From positions 930,001 to 994,000 of the forward strand of contig NZ_CP038266.1 of the NCBI RefSeq assembly GCF_004564355.1: a DNA stretch of 64,000 nt. The letters are read 5' to 3'. The notes beneath the pieces were generated by a model. The model saw nothing but the letters and a program-made list of their open reading frames with translations. It did no database searches and had not been told where the DNA came from. This document shows, piece after piece, positions 40,195 through 49,340 of this stretch; position 1 is the stretch's first letter; the number at the start of each line of letters is the position of its first letter. The translations under genes were made by a program, and so were the position numbers. Source of the DNA: Microbacterium wangchenii (GTDB lineage Bacteria; Actinomycetota; Actinomycetes; Actinomycetales; Microbacteriaceae).

Positions 40195-42081
40195 TCAGAC
40201 GAGCAGCTGGTGGCGGGCGAGCTCGCGATACAGGGGCGTGGATGCGACGAGCTCCGAGTGCGTGCCCTGGCCCACGACGCGGCCGTGGTCGAGCACCACG
40301 ATGAGGTCGCTGTCGACGACCGTGGACAGGCGGTGGGCGATCACCAGGAGCGTGCGGCCCGCCGCGACGGCGTCGATGGCCTCCCGCATCCGCTGCTCGT
40401 TCACGCCGTCCAGGGACGACGTGGACTCATCCAGCAGCAGGATCGGGGGAGCGGCCAGGAGTGCGCGCGCGATCGCGAGACGCTGACGCTCGCCGCCCGA
40501 GAGCATGACGCCGGCCTCGCCCACGGGGGCGTGCAGGCCCAGCGGATCGCGCTCGAGCACGTCGCCGAGGTTCACCGCACGCAGCACGCGCTCGCAGTCG
40601 GCATCCGTCGCCTCGGGGGAGGCCAGGCGCAGGTTGTCGGCGATCGTGCCGGCGAGGGTCGGGGCGTCCTGCTCGACGTACCCGAAGCGCGCGCGGAGCG
40701 TGTCGCGGTCCAGGCGCCGGGCGTCGACGCCGTCGATGAGGATCGCGCCGCCGGTGGGATCGTAGAACCGCTCGATGAGGGAGAGCACGGTGCTCTTGCC
40801 CGCTCCCGAGGGCCCGACCAGCGCGACCCTGGCACCCCGCGGCACGTCGAAGGACACCCCGCGCAGCACGTCGCGGTCGGCCTCGTCCTCCGCTGCGGCG
40901 ACCTCGTCCGCCGCCCGTTCGAGGTGCGCACCCTCCAGCACCGCGCGCGCCTCCTTGGCGGCGGCCTCGCGCGCCTGCACGACGTGCTCGGGGTAGCGGA
41001 AGCGCACGTCGCGGAACGCGATGGCGGGGGCTCCCGGATCGGACGCGGCCGTGGCATCCGGCTGGTCGGACGCGGTCTCGGTGGGCAGCTCGAGGATCTC
41101 CTGGATGCGGCCGAGGGCGCCGAGGGCCTGGCTGACCGAGGTGATCGCCCCGAACGTCGAGCCCAGCGGCGCGATCAGCATGAACAGGAACATGATGAAG
41201 GTCACCAGGCTCGCGATCTCGATCGCGCCGGAGGCCACGCGGAATCCGCCGACGCCCAGCACGACCAGCAGCGACACCTGCAGCGCGACGCTCGCGATGG
41301 GCACCACGAGCGCGGAGACCTTCGCGATCCGCACGCCCACGGCGTACGCCTCGCCGGCCAGGCCCGTGACCGATTCGGTCTCGCGTTCGGTCGCTCCGGA
41401 GGCGCGCACCGTGCGGATCGATCCCACCGCGCGCTCCACGGCGGAGGCGAGCTCGCCGACCTTCACTTGCTGCTCGGTGGAGGCGGTGCGGATCCGCCCG
41501 CTCAGGAGCACCACCACCAGCACCGACACACCGATCACCAGGACGATGAGCGCGAGGAGGACGATGTCGATGACCGCCATCGCGATGAGCGCGCCCACGA
41601 AGATGAGGACGTTGCCCACGGCATCGGCGAGACCCTGGGTGAGCACGGCGTACAGAAGCGTCGTGTCGGTGCCCACGCGCGAGACGAGGTCGCCGGTGCG
41701 GCGCGCGTCGAACTCGCTGATCGGCAGGTGCAGGATGCGGGCGATCAGGCGGCGCCGGCTCGAATAGACCACCGCGGTGCCGGTGCGCTGCAGGAGGTAG
41801 TGCTGGTAGCCGGAGATGACGGAGGCGGCCACGACGAAACCGACGAGGATCCAGATGAGGCTCCCGAGGTCCGAGCCGTCCTGCACCCGCGAGATCACTT
41901 CGCCCACCAGCAGCGGCTGGGCGAGGGTGGCGACGGCGCCGAGGACGCTGAGGACGGCCACGACGACGAGCACGCGCTTGTGCTCGAAGATGAACGGCAG
42001 CAGCTGGCCGAGGGTGGCGCGCGGGCCTTCGGGCTGGGCGCGACGCCCGCGGCGCGCGCGGGCGGGGGATGAGGTCGACAT
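40195..42081 (-). CDS. ABC-type exporter, fused permease and ATPase (MsbA/LmrA type)
   Basis: A 628-residue half transporter that should dimerise. The N-terminal six-helix domain spans about residues 30-330. The ATPase domain has A-loop VRFRYPE, Walker A GPSGAGKST, signature LSGGERQRL and Walker B ILLLDESTSSLDG. It is unusual in having a charged, Ala/Glu-rich insertion of about 38 residues (about 366-403) between the A-loop and the VLRGVSFDVP strand, which normally follow each other closely. ATG 42081 has GAGGA upstream. The small HTH protein is encoded 23 bases upstream in the same direction. The exported substrate is unknown. Confidence 0.9.
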   Translation of the reverse strand: MSTSSPARARRGRRAQPEGPRATLGQLLPFIFEHKRVLVVVAVLSVLGAVATLAQPLLVGEVISRVQDGSDLGSLIWILVGFVVAASVISGYQHYLLQRTGTAVVYSSRRRLIARILHLPISEFDARRTGDLVSRVGTDTTLLYAVLTQGLADAVGNVLIFVGALIAMAVIDIVLLALIVLVIGVSVLVVVLLSGRIRTASTEQQVKVGELASAVERAVGSIRTVRASGATERETESVTGLAGEAYAVGVRIAKVSALVVPIASVALQVSLLVVLGVGGFRVASGAIEIASLVTFIMFLFMLIAPLGSTFGAITSVSQALGALGRIQEILELPTETASDQPDATAASDPGAPAIAFRDVRFRYPEHVVQAREAAAKEARAVLEGAHLERAADEVAAAEDEADRDVLRGVSFDVPRGARVALVGPSGAGKSTVLSLIERFYDPTGGAILIDGVDARRLDRDTLRARFGYVEQDAPTLAGTIADNLRLASPEATDADCERVLRAVNLGDVLERDPLGLHAPVGEAGVMLSGGERQRLAIARALLAAPPILLLDESTSSLDGVNEQRMREAIDAVAAGRTLLVIAHRLSTVVDSDLIVVLDHGRVVGQGTHSELVASTPLYRELARHQLLV

Positions 42082-42104
42082 GGGTTTCCTCGATCGGGTG
42101 GGGG

Positions 42105-42320
42105 TCACTTTCGACCGTACTTCTTGTGCACGGCCTGCTTGCTCACGCCGAGGGCTCCGGCGATGGCTTGCCAGGAGAATCCCTGGTTGCGAGCGCGACG
42201 GACCTGCACCTCTTCGGCGCGGGCGAGCTCTCGGCGCACCTCGGCGAGGCGCCGCAGTTCGCGGATCGGCTCGGGTTCGGGCATCGCCCCGATGGCGGTC
42301 CGGATGCCGTCTCCGCTCAT
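42105..42320 (-). CDS. Small helix-turn-helix DNA-binding protein
   Basis: A 71-residue protein with a charged helix (residues about 18-45) and a C-terminal HTH, RNQGFSWQAIAGALGVSKQA followed by VHKKYGRK. The class is often annotated AsnC- or sigma-like HTH. It precedes the ABC exporter gene by 23 bases in the same direction, so it is likely in one transcript with it. Two identical-type palindromes lie just upstream of its start, so autoregulation and control of the exporter and the divergent ABC-2 operon are plausible (inference). Confidence 0.75.
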   Translation of the reverse strand: MSGDGIRTAIGAMPEPEPIRELRRLAEVRRELARAEEVQVRRARNQGFSWQAIAGALGVSKQAVHKKYGRK

Positions 42321-42340
42321 GAGCGCTCCTCTCGTCGTTG

Positions 42341-42384
42341 GTCAACAATAGTTGACGCGGGACGGGAGGTCAACATACGTTGAC
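42341..42384. promoter_or_regulatory. Tandem palindromic operator GTCAAC-N4-GTTGAC (two copies)
   Basis: Two 16-bp palindromes, 42341-42356 (spacer AATA) and 42369-42384 (spacer ATAC), 28 bp centre to centre, in the gap between the small HTH gene and the divergent ABC-2 operon. Each contains TTGAC on both strands, so a bound repressor would also cover any -35 element there. Identical arms with different spacers argue for a protein site rather than chance. Confidence 0.75.
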
Positions 42385-42434
42385 GTGTGCGGATGTCTCG
42401 TGCGGATGTCGGAGCGCGTGGCTAGGGTGGTCCG

Positions 42435-43376
42435 GTGCCAGAACCGGTGATCCATGCCCGCGACCTCGTGAAGGCCTACCGGACGAAGGGCAAGCCCGAC
42501 TTCCTCGCCGTCGACGGGCTGTCCTTCGACGTCGCCCCCGGAGAGTCCTTCGGACTTCTCGGACCCAACGGCGCGGGCAAGTCCACGACCATGAAGATGA
42601 TCGGCGCCGTGTCCACCCGCACAGGCGGAGACCTCAGCATCCTGGGCCTGGACCCCGACGCGTACGGTCCGGAGATCCGCTCGCGCCTGGGCGTCGTGCC
42701 GCAGCAGGACAACCTCGACGGCGAGCTCAACGCCCGCGAGAACCTCTACATCTACGGGCGCTATTTCGGCTTGCCCGGCAAGGTGTGCGCGCAGAAGGCC
42801 GACGAGCTGCTCGCCTTCGCGGCGCTGGAGGACAAGGCCAAGAGCAAGGTGGATCAGCTCTCCGGCGGCATGAAGCGGCGCCTCACGATCGCCCGCGGCC
42901 TCATCAACGACCCGCGCATCCTGCTGCTGGACGAGCCGACGACGGGTCTGGATCCGCAGGCGCGCCACGTGCTGTGGGACCGCCTGTTCCGCCTCAAGGA
43001 GCGCGGCACGACGCTCGTACTGACGACGCACTACATGGATGAGGCCGAGCAGCTGTGCGATCGGATCATCGTGGTGGACAAGGGCCGCATCATGGCCGAG
43101 GGCACTCCGGCCTCCCTCATCCGCGAGCACTCCAGCCGGGAGGTGCTCGAGGTGCGCTTCGGATCCGACCGCAACGAGCAGGTCGCCGCGCAGGTGCAGG
43201 GGATCGGCGACCGCGTGGAGGTGCTGCCCGACCGGGTGCTCGTCTACGCCGGCGACGGCGAAGCCGCCCTCGAACGCATCACCGGGCTGGGCCTGCAGCC
43301 GATCACCTCGCTGGTGCGCCGCTCGAGCCTGGAGGACGTCTTCCTGCGCCTGACCGGAAGGTCGCTGATCGAATGA
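42435..43376 (+). CDS. ABC-2 efflux ATP-binding protein (DrrA-like)
   Basis: A 313-residue cytoplasmic ATPase of the drug/polysaccharide ABC-2 exporter group. It has Walker A GPNGAGKSTTMKM (about 40-52), Q-loop VVPQQDNLD, signature LSGGMKRRLTIARG, Walker B LLLDEPTTGLDP and the H-loop LTTHYMDEAEQL. The C-terminal 80 residues form the DrrA-type accessory domain ending VFLRLTGRSL. The GTG start at 42435 follows TAGGGT (42423-42428) by 6 bases, so it is probably leaderless. It powers the two permeases encoded next, to which it is joined by ATGA and GTGA overlaps. Confidence 0.92.
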   Translation: MPEPVIHARDLVKAYRTKGKPDFLAVDGLSFDVAPGESFGLLGPNGAGKSTTMKMIGAVSTRTGGDLSILGLDPDAYGPEIRSRLGVVPQQDNLDGELNARENLYIYGRYFGLPGKVCAQKADELLAFAALEDKAKSKVDQLSGGMKRRLTIARGLINDPRILLLDEPTTGLDPQARHVLWDRLFRLKERGTTLVLTTHYMDEAEQLCDRIIVVDKGRIMAEGTPASLIREHSSREVLEVRFGSDRNEQVAAQVQGIGDRVEVLPDRVLVYAGDGEAALERITGLGLQPITSLVRRSSLEDVFLRLTGRSLIE

Positions 43377-44227
43377 GCGACGCGACCCGCACCCACCCCT
43401 CGCTGGACGAGCTGCGCGCCGAGGCGCTGGAGTGGGGGCGCAAGCCGCGCGCGCGCGGATCGTGGTACGTCACCGAGCACATGGTGCGCGCGATGCGGGC
43501 CTACGGCTGGACGATCGTCGTGGGCGCACTCGGGCAGCCGATCCTGTATCTGCTGGGACTCGGGCTGGGGCTTGCCGCCCTCATCCAGACCGACATCGAC
43601 GACGGCGGTCGGGCGGTGCCCTACCTCGTCTTCATCGCGCCCGCCCTGCTCATGACGGCCGCGATCTCGGTCGCCTCCGAGGAGTTCACCTACCCGGTCA
43701 TGGCGGGGTTCAAGTGGCGCAGGTACTTCTACGGCTTCAACGCCTCCCCGCTGTCGTCGCCGCAGATCGCCAACGGCGTCATCCTCGGCGCGACGGCCCG
43801 CATGTTCATCGCCGTCGCCGCGTACTACCTGTTCATCTGGGTGTTCGGCGCCGTGCCCGATCCTTCTCTCGGCTGGATCGCGATCCCGGTGGGCGTGCTC
43901 GCGGGCGTGAGCTTTGGCATCCCGCTGATGGCGTACGCGGCATCCATCGAAGACGACAAGGGCCAGTTCGCCCTCGTGCAGCGGTTCATCTTCATGCCGA
44001 TGTTCCTGTTCTCGGGCACCTTCTACCCGCTGGAGACGCTGCCGGGGTGGCTGCAGTGGATCGGGTGGATCTCGCCGCTGTGGCATGCGTCCGAGCTGGG
44101 CCGGATGCTCACGTACGGTCCGGTGGACGGGGCGGCCGCCGGCGTCCACCTGGCGTATCTGCTGGTGCTCGCGGCGGTGGGCTACCTGCTCGGCCGGCGC
44201 ATCTTCGAACGGAGGCTGGCGAAGTGA
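43373..44227 (+). CDS. ABC-2 type permease subunit 1
   Basis: A 284-residue six-helix inner-membrane protein of the ABC-2/NodJ type. The N-terminal cytoplasmic part (about 1-45) precedes IVVGALGQPILYLLGLGLGL. Near the C-terminus, FSGTFYPLETLPGWLQWIGW followed by SPLWHASELGR is the family's conserved amphipathic region. It forms a channel with the next gene product. The start overlaps the ATPase stop (ATGA) and the stop overlaps the next start (GTGA). Confidence 0.88.
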   Translation: MSDATRTHPSLDELRAEALEWGRKPRARGSWYVTEHMVRAMRAYGWTIVVGALGQPILYLLGLGLGLAALIQTDIDDGGRAVPYLVFIAPALLMTAAISVASEEFTYPVMAGFKWRRYFYGFNASPLSSPQIANGVILGATARMFIAVAAYYLFIWVFGAVPDPSLGWIAIPVGVLAGVSFGIPLMAYAASIEDDKGQFALVQRFIFMPMFLFSGTFYPLETLPGWLQWIGWISPLWHASELGRMLTYGPVDGAAAGVHLAYLLVLAAVGYLLGRRIFERRLAK

Positions 44228-45048
44228 CCCTCGCCGCCGCATCCGACACCACCCGCCGCCGCGGCGGCGTGCGGGCGCTGTGGGCGGGGAATCCGCAGGC
44301 CGTCGTGCAGCGCGGACTCCTCGCCGCGCGCTCGTCGAGCTGGATCGTCGTGCTGTCGGGATTCTTCGAACCGGTCTTCTTCCTCGCCTCGATGGGTATC
44401 GGGCTCGGTTCCCTCGTCGGCGACGTGCAGACCTCCGCCGGCCTGGACGTCCCCTACGCCGCCTTCATCGCACCCGCGCTGCTGGCGGTGTCGGCGATGA
44501 ACGGGGCGATCTACGACTCGACGTGGAACGTCTTCTTCAAGCTCAACTACGGCCGGCTCTACGAGGGGATGCTGTCGACCTCGCTGGGTCCGCTGGATGT
44601 CGCGCTCGGTGAGATCCTGTACGCCCTGCTGCGTGGGCTGCTGTACGCCACCGGCTTCATGATCATCATGCAGGTGCTCGGGCTGAACCTGGCGCCCACC
44701 GCGATCCTCGCCCTGCCGGCCGTGCTGCTGATCGCCTTCGGGTTCGCCAGCGTCGGCATGGCGATCACGAGCTACATGAAGACGTTCCAGCACATGGACT
44801 GGATCAACTTCGTCCTGCTGCCGATGTTCCTGTTCTCGGCCACCTTCTACCCGATCACGGTGTACCCCGAGCCCGTGCAGGTGATCGTGCAGGCGCTCCC
44901 GCTGTGGCACGGGGTCGAGCTCATCCGGGGGCTGACGACCGGGGCGCTGAGCGCCGGCATGCTGTGGCACGTGCTGTACTACGTCGTCATGATCGGCATC
45001 GGCCTGGTCTTCACGACCAAGCGGCTGCGCGCCCTCTTCCTGGACTGA
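44224..45048 (+). CDS. ABC-2 type permease subunit 2
   Basis: A 274-residue six-helix membrane protein homologous to subunit 1. SSSWIVVLSGFFEPVFFLAS starts the first helix, and FSATFYPITVYPEPVQVI then ALPLWHGVELIRGL repeats the conserved C-terminal pattern. An ATPase with two distinct permeases implies a heterodimeric exporter. The GTG start at 44224 lies inside the previous stop. The gene ends at 45048 before a repeat-rich convergent gap. Confidence 0.88.
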   Translation: MTLAAASDTTRRRGGVRALWAGNPQAVVQRGLLAARSSSWIVVLSGFFEPVFFLASMGIGLGSLVGDVQTSAGLDVPYAAFIAPALLAVSAMNGAIYDSTWNVFFKLNYGRLYEGMLSTSLGPLDVALGEILYALLRGLLYATGFMIIMQVLGLNLAPTAILALPAVLLIAFGFASVGMAITSYMKTFQHMDWINFVLLPMFLFSATFYPITVYPEPVQVIVQALPLWHGVELIRGLTTGALSAGMLWHVLYYVVMIGIGLVFTTKRLRALFLD

Positions 45049-45154
45049 CGCCCGGCCGGCCGGCCGCGGCGGCGGCGGCGGTGGCGTTGGGCCCGGGGCG
45101 CGTCGGCGGCGGCGGAGGCTGTGACGCGTGGGTGTTTCGGTGTGCCCTGCGTTT

Positions 45155-45234
45155 CCGAACTCCTCAAAACCGCGGGCTCGCGCGGCTCCGAGGGCCCGAA
45201 CCGGCGGTATCGGCGCCGGATTTGAGGAGTTCGG
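45155..45234. repeat. Inverted-repeat element unit 3
   Basis: Arms 45155-45168 and 45221-45234 pair over 14 bases (CCGAACTCCTCAAA / TTTGAGGAGTTCGG) around a 52-nt loop. It lies in the 518-bp gap 45049-45566 between convergent genes. The rest of that gap is GC-rich non-coding sequence in which I see no gene. Confidence 0.8.
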
Positions 45235-45368
45235 GCGAGTGGGTGGCGGCCGGGTTCCGACGGCGAGGTGGGCGGCGGGTGGCTGCGCCGGGGGTGAAGC
45301 CGCAGACGGATCCGCGGAGCGGAGGCCTGCGCCGCGTTCCGGACTGGTCGGCCGTAGGTCCTCCGGCC

Positions 45369-45452
45369 TCCCGAACTCCTCAAGAACGCGGACGAATGGG
45401 CCGAAACCGGCCCAGATCGGCGCCGTCCGGCGTGGTCTTGAGGAGTTCGGGA
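45369..45452. repeat. Inverted-repeat element unit 4
   Basis: Arms 45369-45385 and 45436-45452 pair perfectly over 17 bases (TCCCGAACTCCTCAAGA / TCTTGAGGAGTTCGGGA) around a 50-nt loop that holds its own small hairpin (GGGCCGAAACCGGCCC). It lies 135 bases downstream of unit 3, mirroring the doubled arrangement at 32 kb. Confidence 0.82.
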
Positions 45453-45566
45453 AGCTGGTGGCCGCGACAGGACAGCGGCGGCGGCGCGGCGGGGTGGCAG
45501 CGGCAGGACCCCGGGGCGGCGGGCGGATGCCGCGGAGCGAGGCCCCGCGGCATCCGCCCGCGCACG

Positions 45567-47012
45567 TCAGAGCGAGCCGGTGGCGCCCAGACCGATGTTC
45601 TCGTCGTAGTCGACGTCCTTCGTCTCCTTGGAGAGCACGAGCGCGATGAACGTCAGGATCGCCGAACCCGTCAGATACAGCCCGACCAGCCACGGCTGCC
45701 CGTCGGCGGCAGCCCACAGCGCGACGGAGATCAGCGGGGCCACGGCGGCGCCGAGGATCGACGACACGTTGTACGAGATCGCCGAGCCGGTGTAGCGCAC
45801 GTTGGTGGGGAACAGTTCGGGCAGCACCGCGCCCATCGGCCCGAACGTGAGCCCCATCAGCAGGAAACCGAGGACGAGGAAGGCCTGGGTCAGGGCGCCG
45901 GTGAACTGCGGATCCAGCTGCGGCATGAGGAAGACGTTGAACATCACGCCGCACACGGCGATCGCGGCGGTCACCCACAGCAGGAGCTTGCGGCGTCCGA
46001 TGGCGTCGGCGACGGGGCCCGACAGCAGCGTGAAGATACCGAAGAAGACCACGCCGATGATCTGCATGATGACGAAGTCGGTGTAGCCGAACCCGAGCCC
46101 GGGGACGTAGGCCGCCGCGTCGAAGGGCTGCCCGGCCGCCTCGGCGGCCGCGCGTGCCCCCTCGGTGGTGGCCTTCGTGCCGTACGAGAGCGTGAAGCTG
46201 GTCATCAGGTAGAACAGCACGTACGTGGCGAGCATGATGAACGTGCCCAGCAGCAGCTGGCGCCAGTGCCGGCGCACGACCTCGCCGAGGGGGAACTTGC
46301 GGATGGCTCCGGTCTTCTCGGCGCGCGCGAAGGTGTCGGATTCGACGAGCTTGAGGCGCACCCACAGGCCGATGATGACCATGACGGCCGAGAACAGGAA
46401 CGGCACGCGCCATCCCCATGCGAGGAACTCCTCGGATCGCTGCGCGGGACCGTCGGGGTGCGGCAGCGCGAAGTTGATCACCAGGAACACGGTGTTGGCG
46501 ATGATGAACCCGATCGGGGCGCCCAGCTGCGGGAAAGTGCCGTACCACGCACGCTTGCCGCGGGGGGCGTTCTCGGTGGCCACCAGGGCGGCGCCGGACC
46601 ACTCCCCGCCGAGCGCGAAGCCCTGTGCGAGGCGGAGGAACAGGAGGATGAGCGCAGCCCACCATCCGATGTCGTTGTTGGTGGGCAGCAGGCCGATCAG
46701 GAACGTCGCGATGCCCATGGTGAGGAGGGAGGCGACGAGGGTGGCTTTGCGTCCGAACCGGTCGCCGAAGTGTCCGAAGACGACCGCCCCGATGGGACGG
46801 GCGACCATCGCGGCGCCGAACACGGCGAACGACGACAGCAGCGAGGTGGTCTCGTTACCGGTGGGGAAGAAGAGGATCGGGAAGACGAGCACCGCGGCGG
46901 TGGCGTAGACGTAGAAGTCGTAGAACTCGATCGTCGTGCCGACGAGGCTCGCGGTGATGACGCGCGAGCGCGGGTTGGCCGGGGCGGGGGCGGGGGGATT
47001 GGCGGTGGTCAT
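45567..47012 (-). CDS. MFS transporter, metabolite:H+ symporter (MHS) family
   Basis: A 481-residue, 12-helix symporter. It has the MHS hallmark ASLVGTTIEFYDFYVYATAA near the N-terminus, GHFGDRFGRKATL as motif A, RLAQGFALGGEWSGAALVA and LPELFPTNVRYTGSAISYN. It is related to, but different from, the symporter at 2274-3665. It imports an organic acid, betaine or similar osmolyte/nutrient; the substrate is unknown. ATG 47012 has only a weak CAGGT upstream. It converges on the ABC-2 operon across the repeat units. Confidence 0.9.
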   Translation of the reverse strand: MTTANPPAPAPANPRSRVITASLVGTTIEFYDFYVYATAAVLVFPILFFPTGNETTSLLSSFAVFGAAMVARPIGAVVFGHFGDRFGRKATLVASLLTMGIATFLIGLLPTNNDIGWWAALILLFLRLAQGFALGGEWSGAALVATENAPRGKRAWYGTFPQLGAPIGFIIANTVFLVINFALPHPDGPAQRSEEFLAWGWRVPFLFSAVMVIIGLWVRLKLVESDTFARAEKTGAIRKFPLGEVVRRHWRQLLLGTFIMLATYVLFYLMTSFTLSYGTKATTEGARAAAEAAGQPFDAAAYVPGLGFGYTDFVIMQIIGVVFFGIFTLLSGPVADAIGRRKLLLWVTAAIAVCGVMFNVFLMPQLDPQFTGALTQAFLVLGFLLMGLTFGPMGAVLPELFPTNVRYTGSAISYNVSSILGAAVAPLISVALWAAADGQPWLVGLYLTGSAILTFIALVLSKETKDVDYDENIGLGATGSL

Positions 47013-47166
47013 GGGTACCTGTCGGGGAGGCGCGGGAGCCGTCGTTGTGCGACATCACGGCGGTGGGTCAAGGCACCGGCGCGGGGTGGTGCGCCCGGGC
47101 TCGACACAGGGTCACCGAGTGCGTGCGGAGGATCGCCGGCACGACCGATCAAGTCTACGCGCGGGC

Positions 47167-47517
47167 TCACCACAGCACGGCGATGGCCGCGTTGGCGAGG
47201 GTGAGGATGCCGACGAGCCAGAACATCACCGGGGGAAGGGACCCGGTGCGTCGCTGGCGCGCCGATCCGATGCCCAGCAGGGCGCCGATCACCACCAGGA
47301 TGGCGAACTTGATCCCCAGCTTGACGTAGTTCAACTCGTAGTCGATGCCCCACGGCGCGGCGAGGATGAGCCCTGCCACGCCCGCGATGGTCAGACCCCA
47401 GTCCATGACGCGCGTGAACCGGATGCGGCGTGACACCGCTTCGGTCACCCACGCGCCGAACAGGACGGCGAAGCCGACGAGGTGGAGCAGGACGACGACG
47501 GAACGGAGGATCTCCAT
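47167..47517 (-). CDS. Four-helix integral membrane protein of unknown function
   Basis: A 116-residue protein with helices at about 5-25, 38-57, 63-82 and 95-115. A lone glutamate lies just inside helix 1 (WVTEAVSRRIR), and YVKLGIKFAILVVIGALLG forms helix 3. No functional family is recognised. It follows ribH by 72 bases in the same direction and might be read through from the riboflavin operon. However, TACGGT 7 bases before its ATG suggests its own leaderless promoter. Confidence 0.7.
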   Translation of the reverse strand: MEILRSVVVLLHLVGFAVLFGAWVTEAVSRRIRFTRVMDWGLTIAGVAGLILAAPWGIDYELNYVKLGIKFAILVVIGALLGIGSARQRRTGSLPPVMFWLVGILTLANAAIAVLW

Positions 47518-47589
47518 GCCGGTAACCGTAGGGTCATCCGCGGTGCCGCGCCAGCGGGGCGTCGCCCAAGCACCCCCGGAAGGAGGCCG

Positions 47590-48063
47590 TCAGCCGCGAA
47601 GATCCCGCAGGACGAGGGCGGTACGCAGCGCGGCTTCGGCAGCCTCGGCGCCCTTGTCCTCCTTCGAGCCGGGGAGGCCGGCACGATCCAGCCCCTGCTG
47701 CTCGTCGTCGAGGGTCAGCACGCCGAACCCGACCGGGCGCCCGGTGTTCAGCGCGACGCTGGTCAGTCCGTCGGTCGCGGCCGACGACACGTACTCGAAG
47801 TGCGGGGTCCCGCCGCGGATGATGACCCCGAGGGCCACCACCGCGTCGGCTCCGGATTCCAGCGCGACCTGCGCGGCGACGGGAAGCTCGAACGAGCCGG
47901 GCACGCGCACCAGTCGCCAGGACGCACCGGATGCGTCGAGCACGCGACGGGCGCCGGCGATCAGTCCGTCGGTGATGACCTCGTGCCACGTGCCCGCGAT
48001 CACGACGACGTCCAGTCCGCTCCCGTCGATGCTGCCGGTCTCCGGCGATCCCTTGCCGCTCAT
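47590..48063 (-). CDS. ribH: 6,7-dimethyl-8-ribityllumazine synthase
   Basis: A 157-residue enzyme that condenses the pyrimidine from the RibD branch with 3,4-dihydroxy-2-butanone 4-phosphate; it assembles as an oligomeric shell. Motifs seen are [30 protein letters not shown] and [16 protein letters not shown], which includes the catalytic histidine. ATG 48063 overlaps the ribBA stop (ATGA). It is the last gene of the riboflavin operon. Confidence 0.96.
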   Translation of the reverse strand: MSGKGSPETGSIDGSGLDVVVIAGTWHEVITDGLIAGARRVLDASGASWRLVRVPGSFELPVAAQVALESGADAVVALGVIIRGGTPHFEYVSSAATDGLTSVALNTGRPVGFGVLTLDDEQQGLDRAGLPGSKEDKGAEAAEAALRTALVLRDLRG

Positions 48064-49340
48064 GCCTCGGCCCCTTCCTTCATCTGCTGCAGCGCTTCGG
48101 TCAGGTCGGCCTCCGCGATGATGTGCCCCATGCGGTCGCGCTTGGTCTCGAGGTACTGGTGGTTGTTCGGTCCGACCCCCACCAGCAGCGGCACCTGCTC
48201 CACGACCTCCAGCCCGAGTTCGCGCAGCTGCGCGACCTTGTCGGTGTTGTTGGTCAGCAGGCGCACGCGGCTCACCCCGAGGTCGGCGAGGATCCCGGCC
48301 GCGGCGGCGTAATCGCGCGCGTCGGCGGGGAGTCCCAGCGCGAGGTTGGCGTCGACGGTGTCCAGGCCCTGCTCCTGCAGGCTGTACGCCCGGAGCTTGT
48401 TGATGAGGCCGATGCCGCGGCCCTCGTGTCCGCGCATGTAGACCACGACGCCGCCGTCCTCGTCGATCGCGTCCAGCGCGGCGTCCAGCTGAGGGCCGCA
48501 TTCGCACTTCAGCGAGCCGAACGCCTCTCCCGTGAGGCACTCCGAGTGCACGCGCACGAGCGGTGCGTCCTCGGTGAGATCTCCCGAGACGACGGCGACA
48601 TGGTCGGTGCCGGTGACGCGGTCCTTGTACGCCAGGAAGCGGAACGCGCCGTGGGAGGTGGGCACGTGCGCCTCCGCGCGAAGGCTGACCCGCCGCGTGT
48701 GGCGCTCGCCCGCCGTCGTGGCGGCGACCGGCTCCTCCTCATCCAGGTAGGCGATCAGCTGCTCGATCGTGATGACGGGGACCTCGTCCCGCGCCCCGAG
48801 CTCGATGAGGCCGGGCAGACGCATCATGCTCCCGTCCTCGGCGACGACCTCCGCGATCGCTCCGACCGGCTGGAGCCCCGCGAGGCGCATGAGTTCCACG
48901 GCCGCCTCGGTGTGTCCGCTGCGCTCGCGCACGCCGCCGTCCACCGCCCGCAGCGGGAGGACGTGGCCGGGACGGATGAGGCTGGCGGGGCCCGCGCCGG
49001 GATCGGCCAGCACGTTGAGCGTGTGGGCGCGGTCGGAGGCGCTGATGCCGGTGCTGTTGCGGTCGGCGGCGTCGACGCTCACGGTGTACGCGGTGCCGCG
49101 CGCATCCTGGTTCACCGCGACCATGGGCGGCAGGTCGAGGCGGTCGGCCCACTCGCCGGGCATGGGCGCGCAGATGAATCCGCTGGACCAGCGCACGGTC
49201 CACGCGATCCATTCGGGGGTGGCGAGCTCGGCCGAGAGGATGACGTCGCCCTCGTTCTCGCGATCCTCATCGTCCGCGACGATGACGGGGCGGCCGGCTC
49301 GCAGGGAGTCCAGGGCCTGGGGGATGGTGGCAAGGCTCAT
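48060..49340 (-). CDS. ribBA: Bifunctional 3,4-dihydroxy-2-butanone-4-phosphate synthase / GTP cyclohydrolase II
   Basis: A 426-residue fusion providing both precursors of riboflavin. Residues about 1-205 are DHBP synthase, with [16 protein letters not shown] as the acidic metal/substrate site and the [10 protein letters not shown] and [13 protein letters not shown] stretches. Residues about 210-420 are GTP cyclohydrolase II, with the zinc-binding [18 protein letters not shown] and [21 protein letters not shown] 49340 has AAGGAGG just upstream and overlaps the riboflavin synthase stop. Confidence 0.96.
   Translation of the reverse strand: MSLATIPQALDSLRAGRPVIVADDEDRENEGDVILSAELATPEWIAWTVRWSSGFICAPMPGEWADRLDLPPMVAVNQDARGTAYTVSVDAADRNSTGISASDRAHTLNVLADPGAGPASLIRPGHVLPLRAVDGGVRERSGHTEAAVELMRLAGLQPVGAIAEVVAEDGSMMRLPGLIELGARDEVPVITIEQLIAYLDEEEPVAATTAGERHTRRVSLRAEAHVPTSHGAFRFLAYKDRVTGTDHVAVVSGDLTEDAPLVRVHSECLTGEAFGSLKCECGPQLDAALDAIDEDGGVVVYMRGHEGRGIGLINKLRAYSLQEQGLDTVDANLALGLPADARDYAAAAGILADLGVSRVRLLTNNTDKVAQLRELGLEVVEQVPLLVGVGPNNHQYLETKRDRMGHIIAEADLTEALQQMKEGAEA

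Noticed and set aside
32016..45452. The inverted repeats as a CRISPR array or insertion-sequence ends
   Set aside because: No regular direct-repeat/spacer array, no cas gene, and no transposase frame between the arms; unit lengths of only 80-88 bp exclude an autonomous IS.
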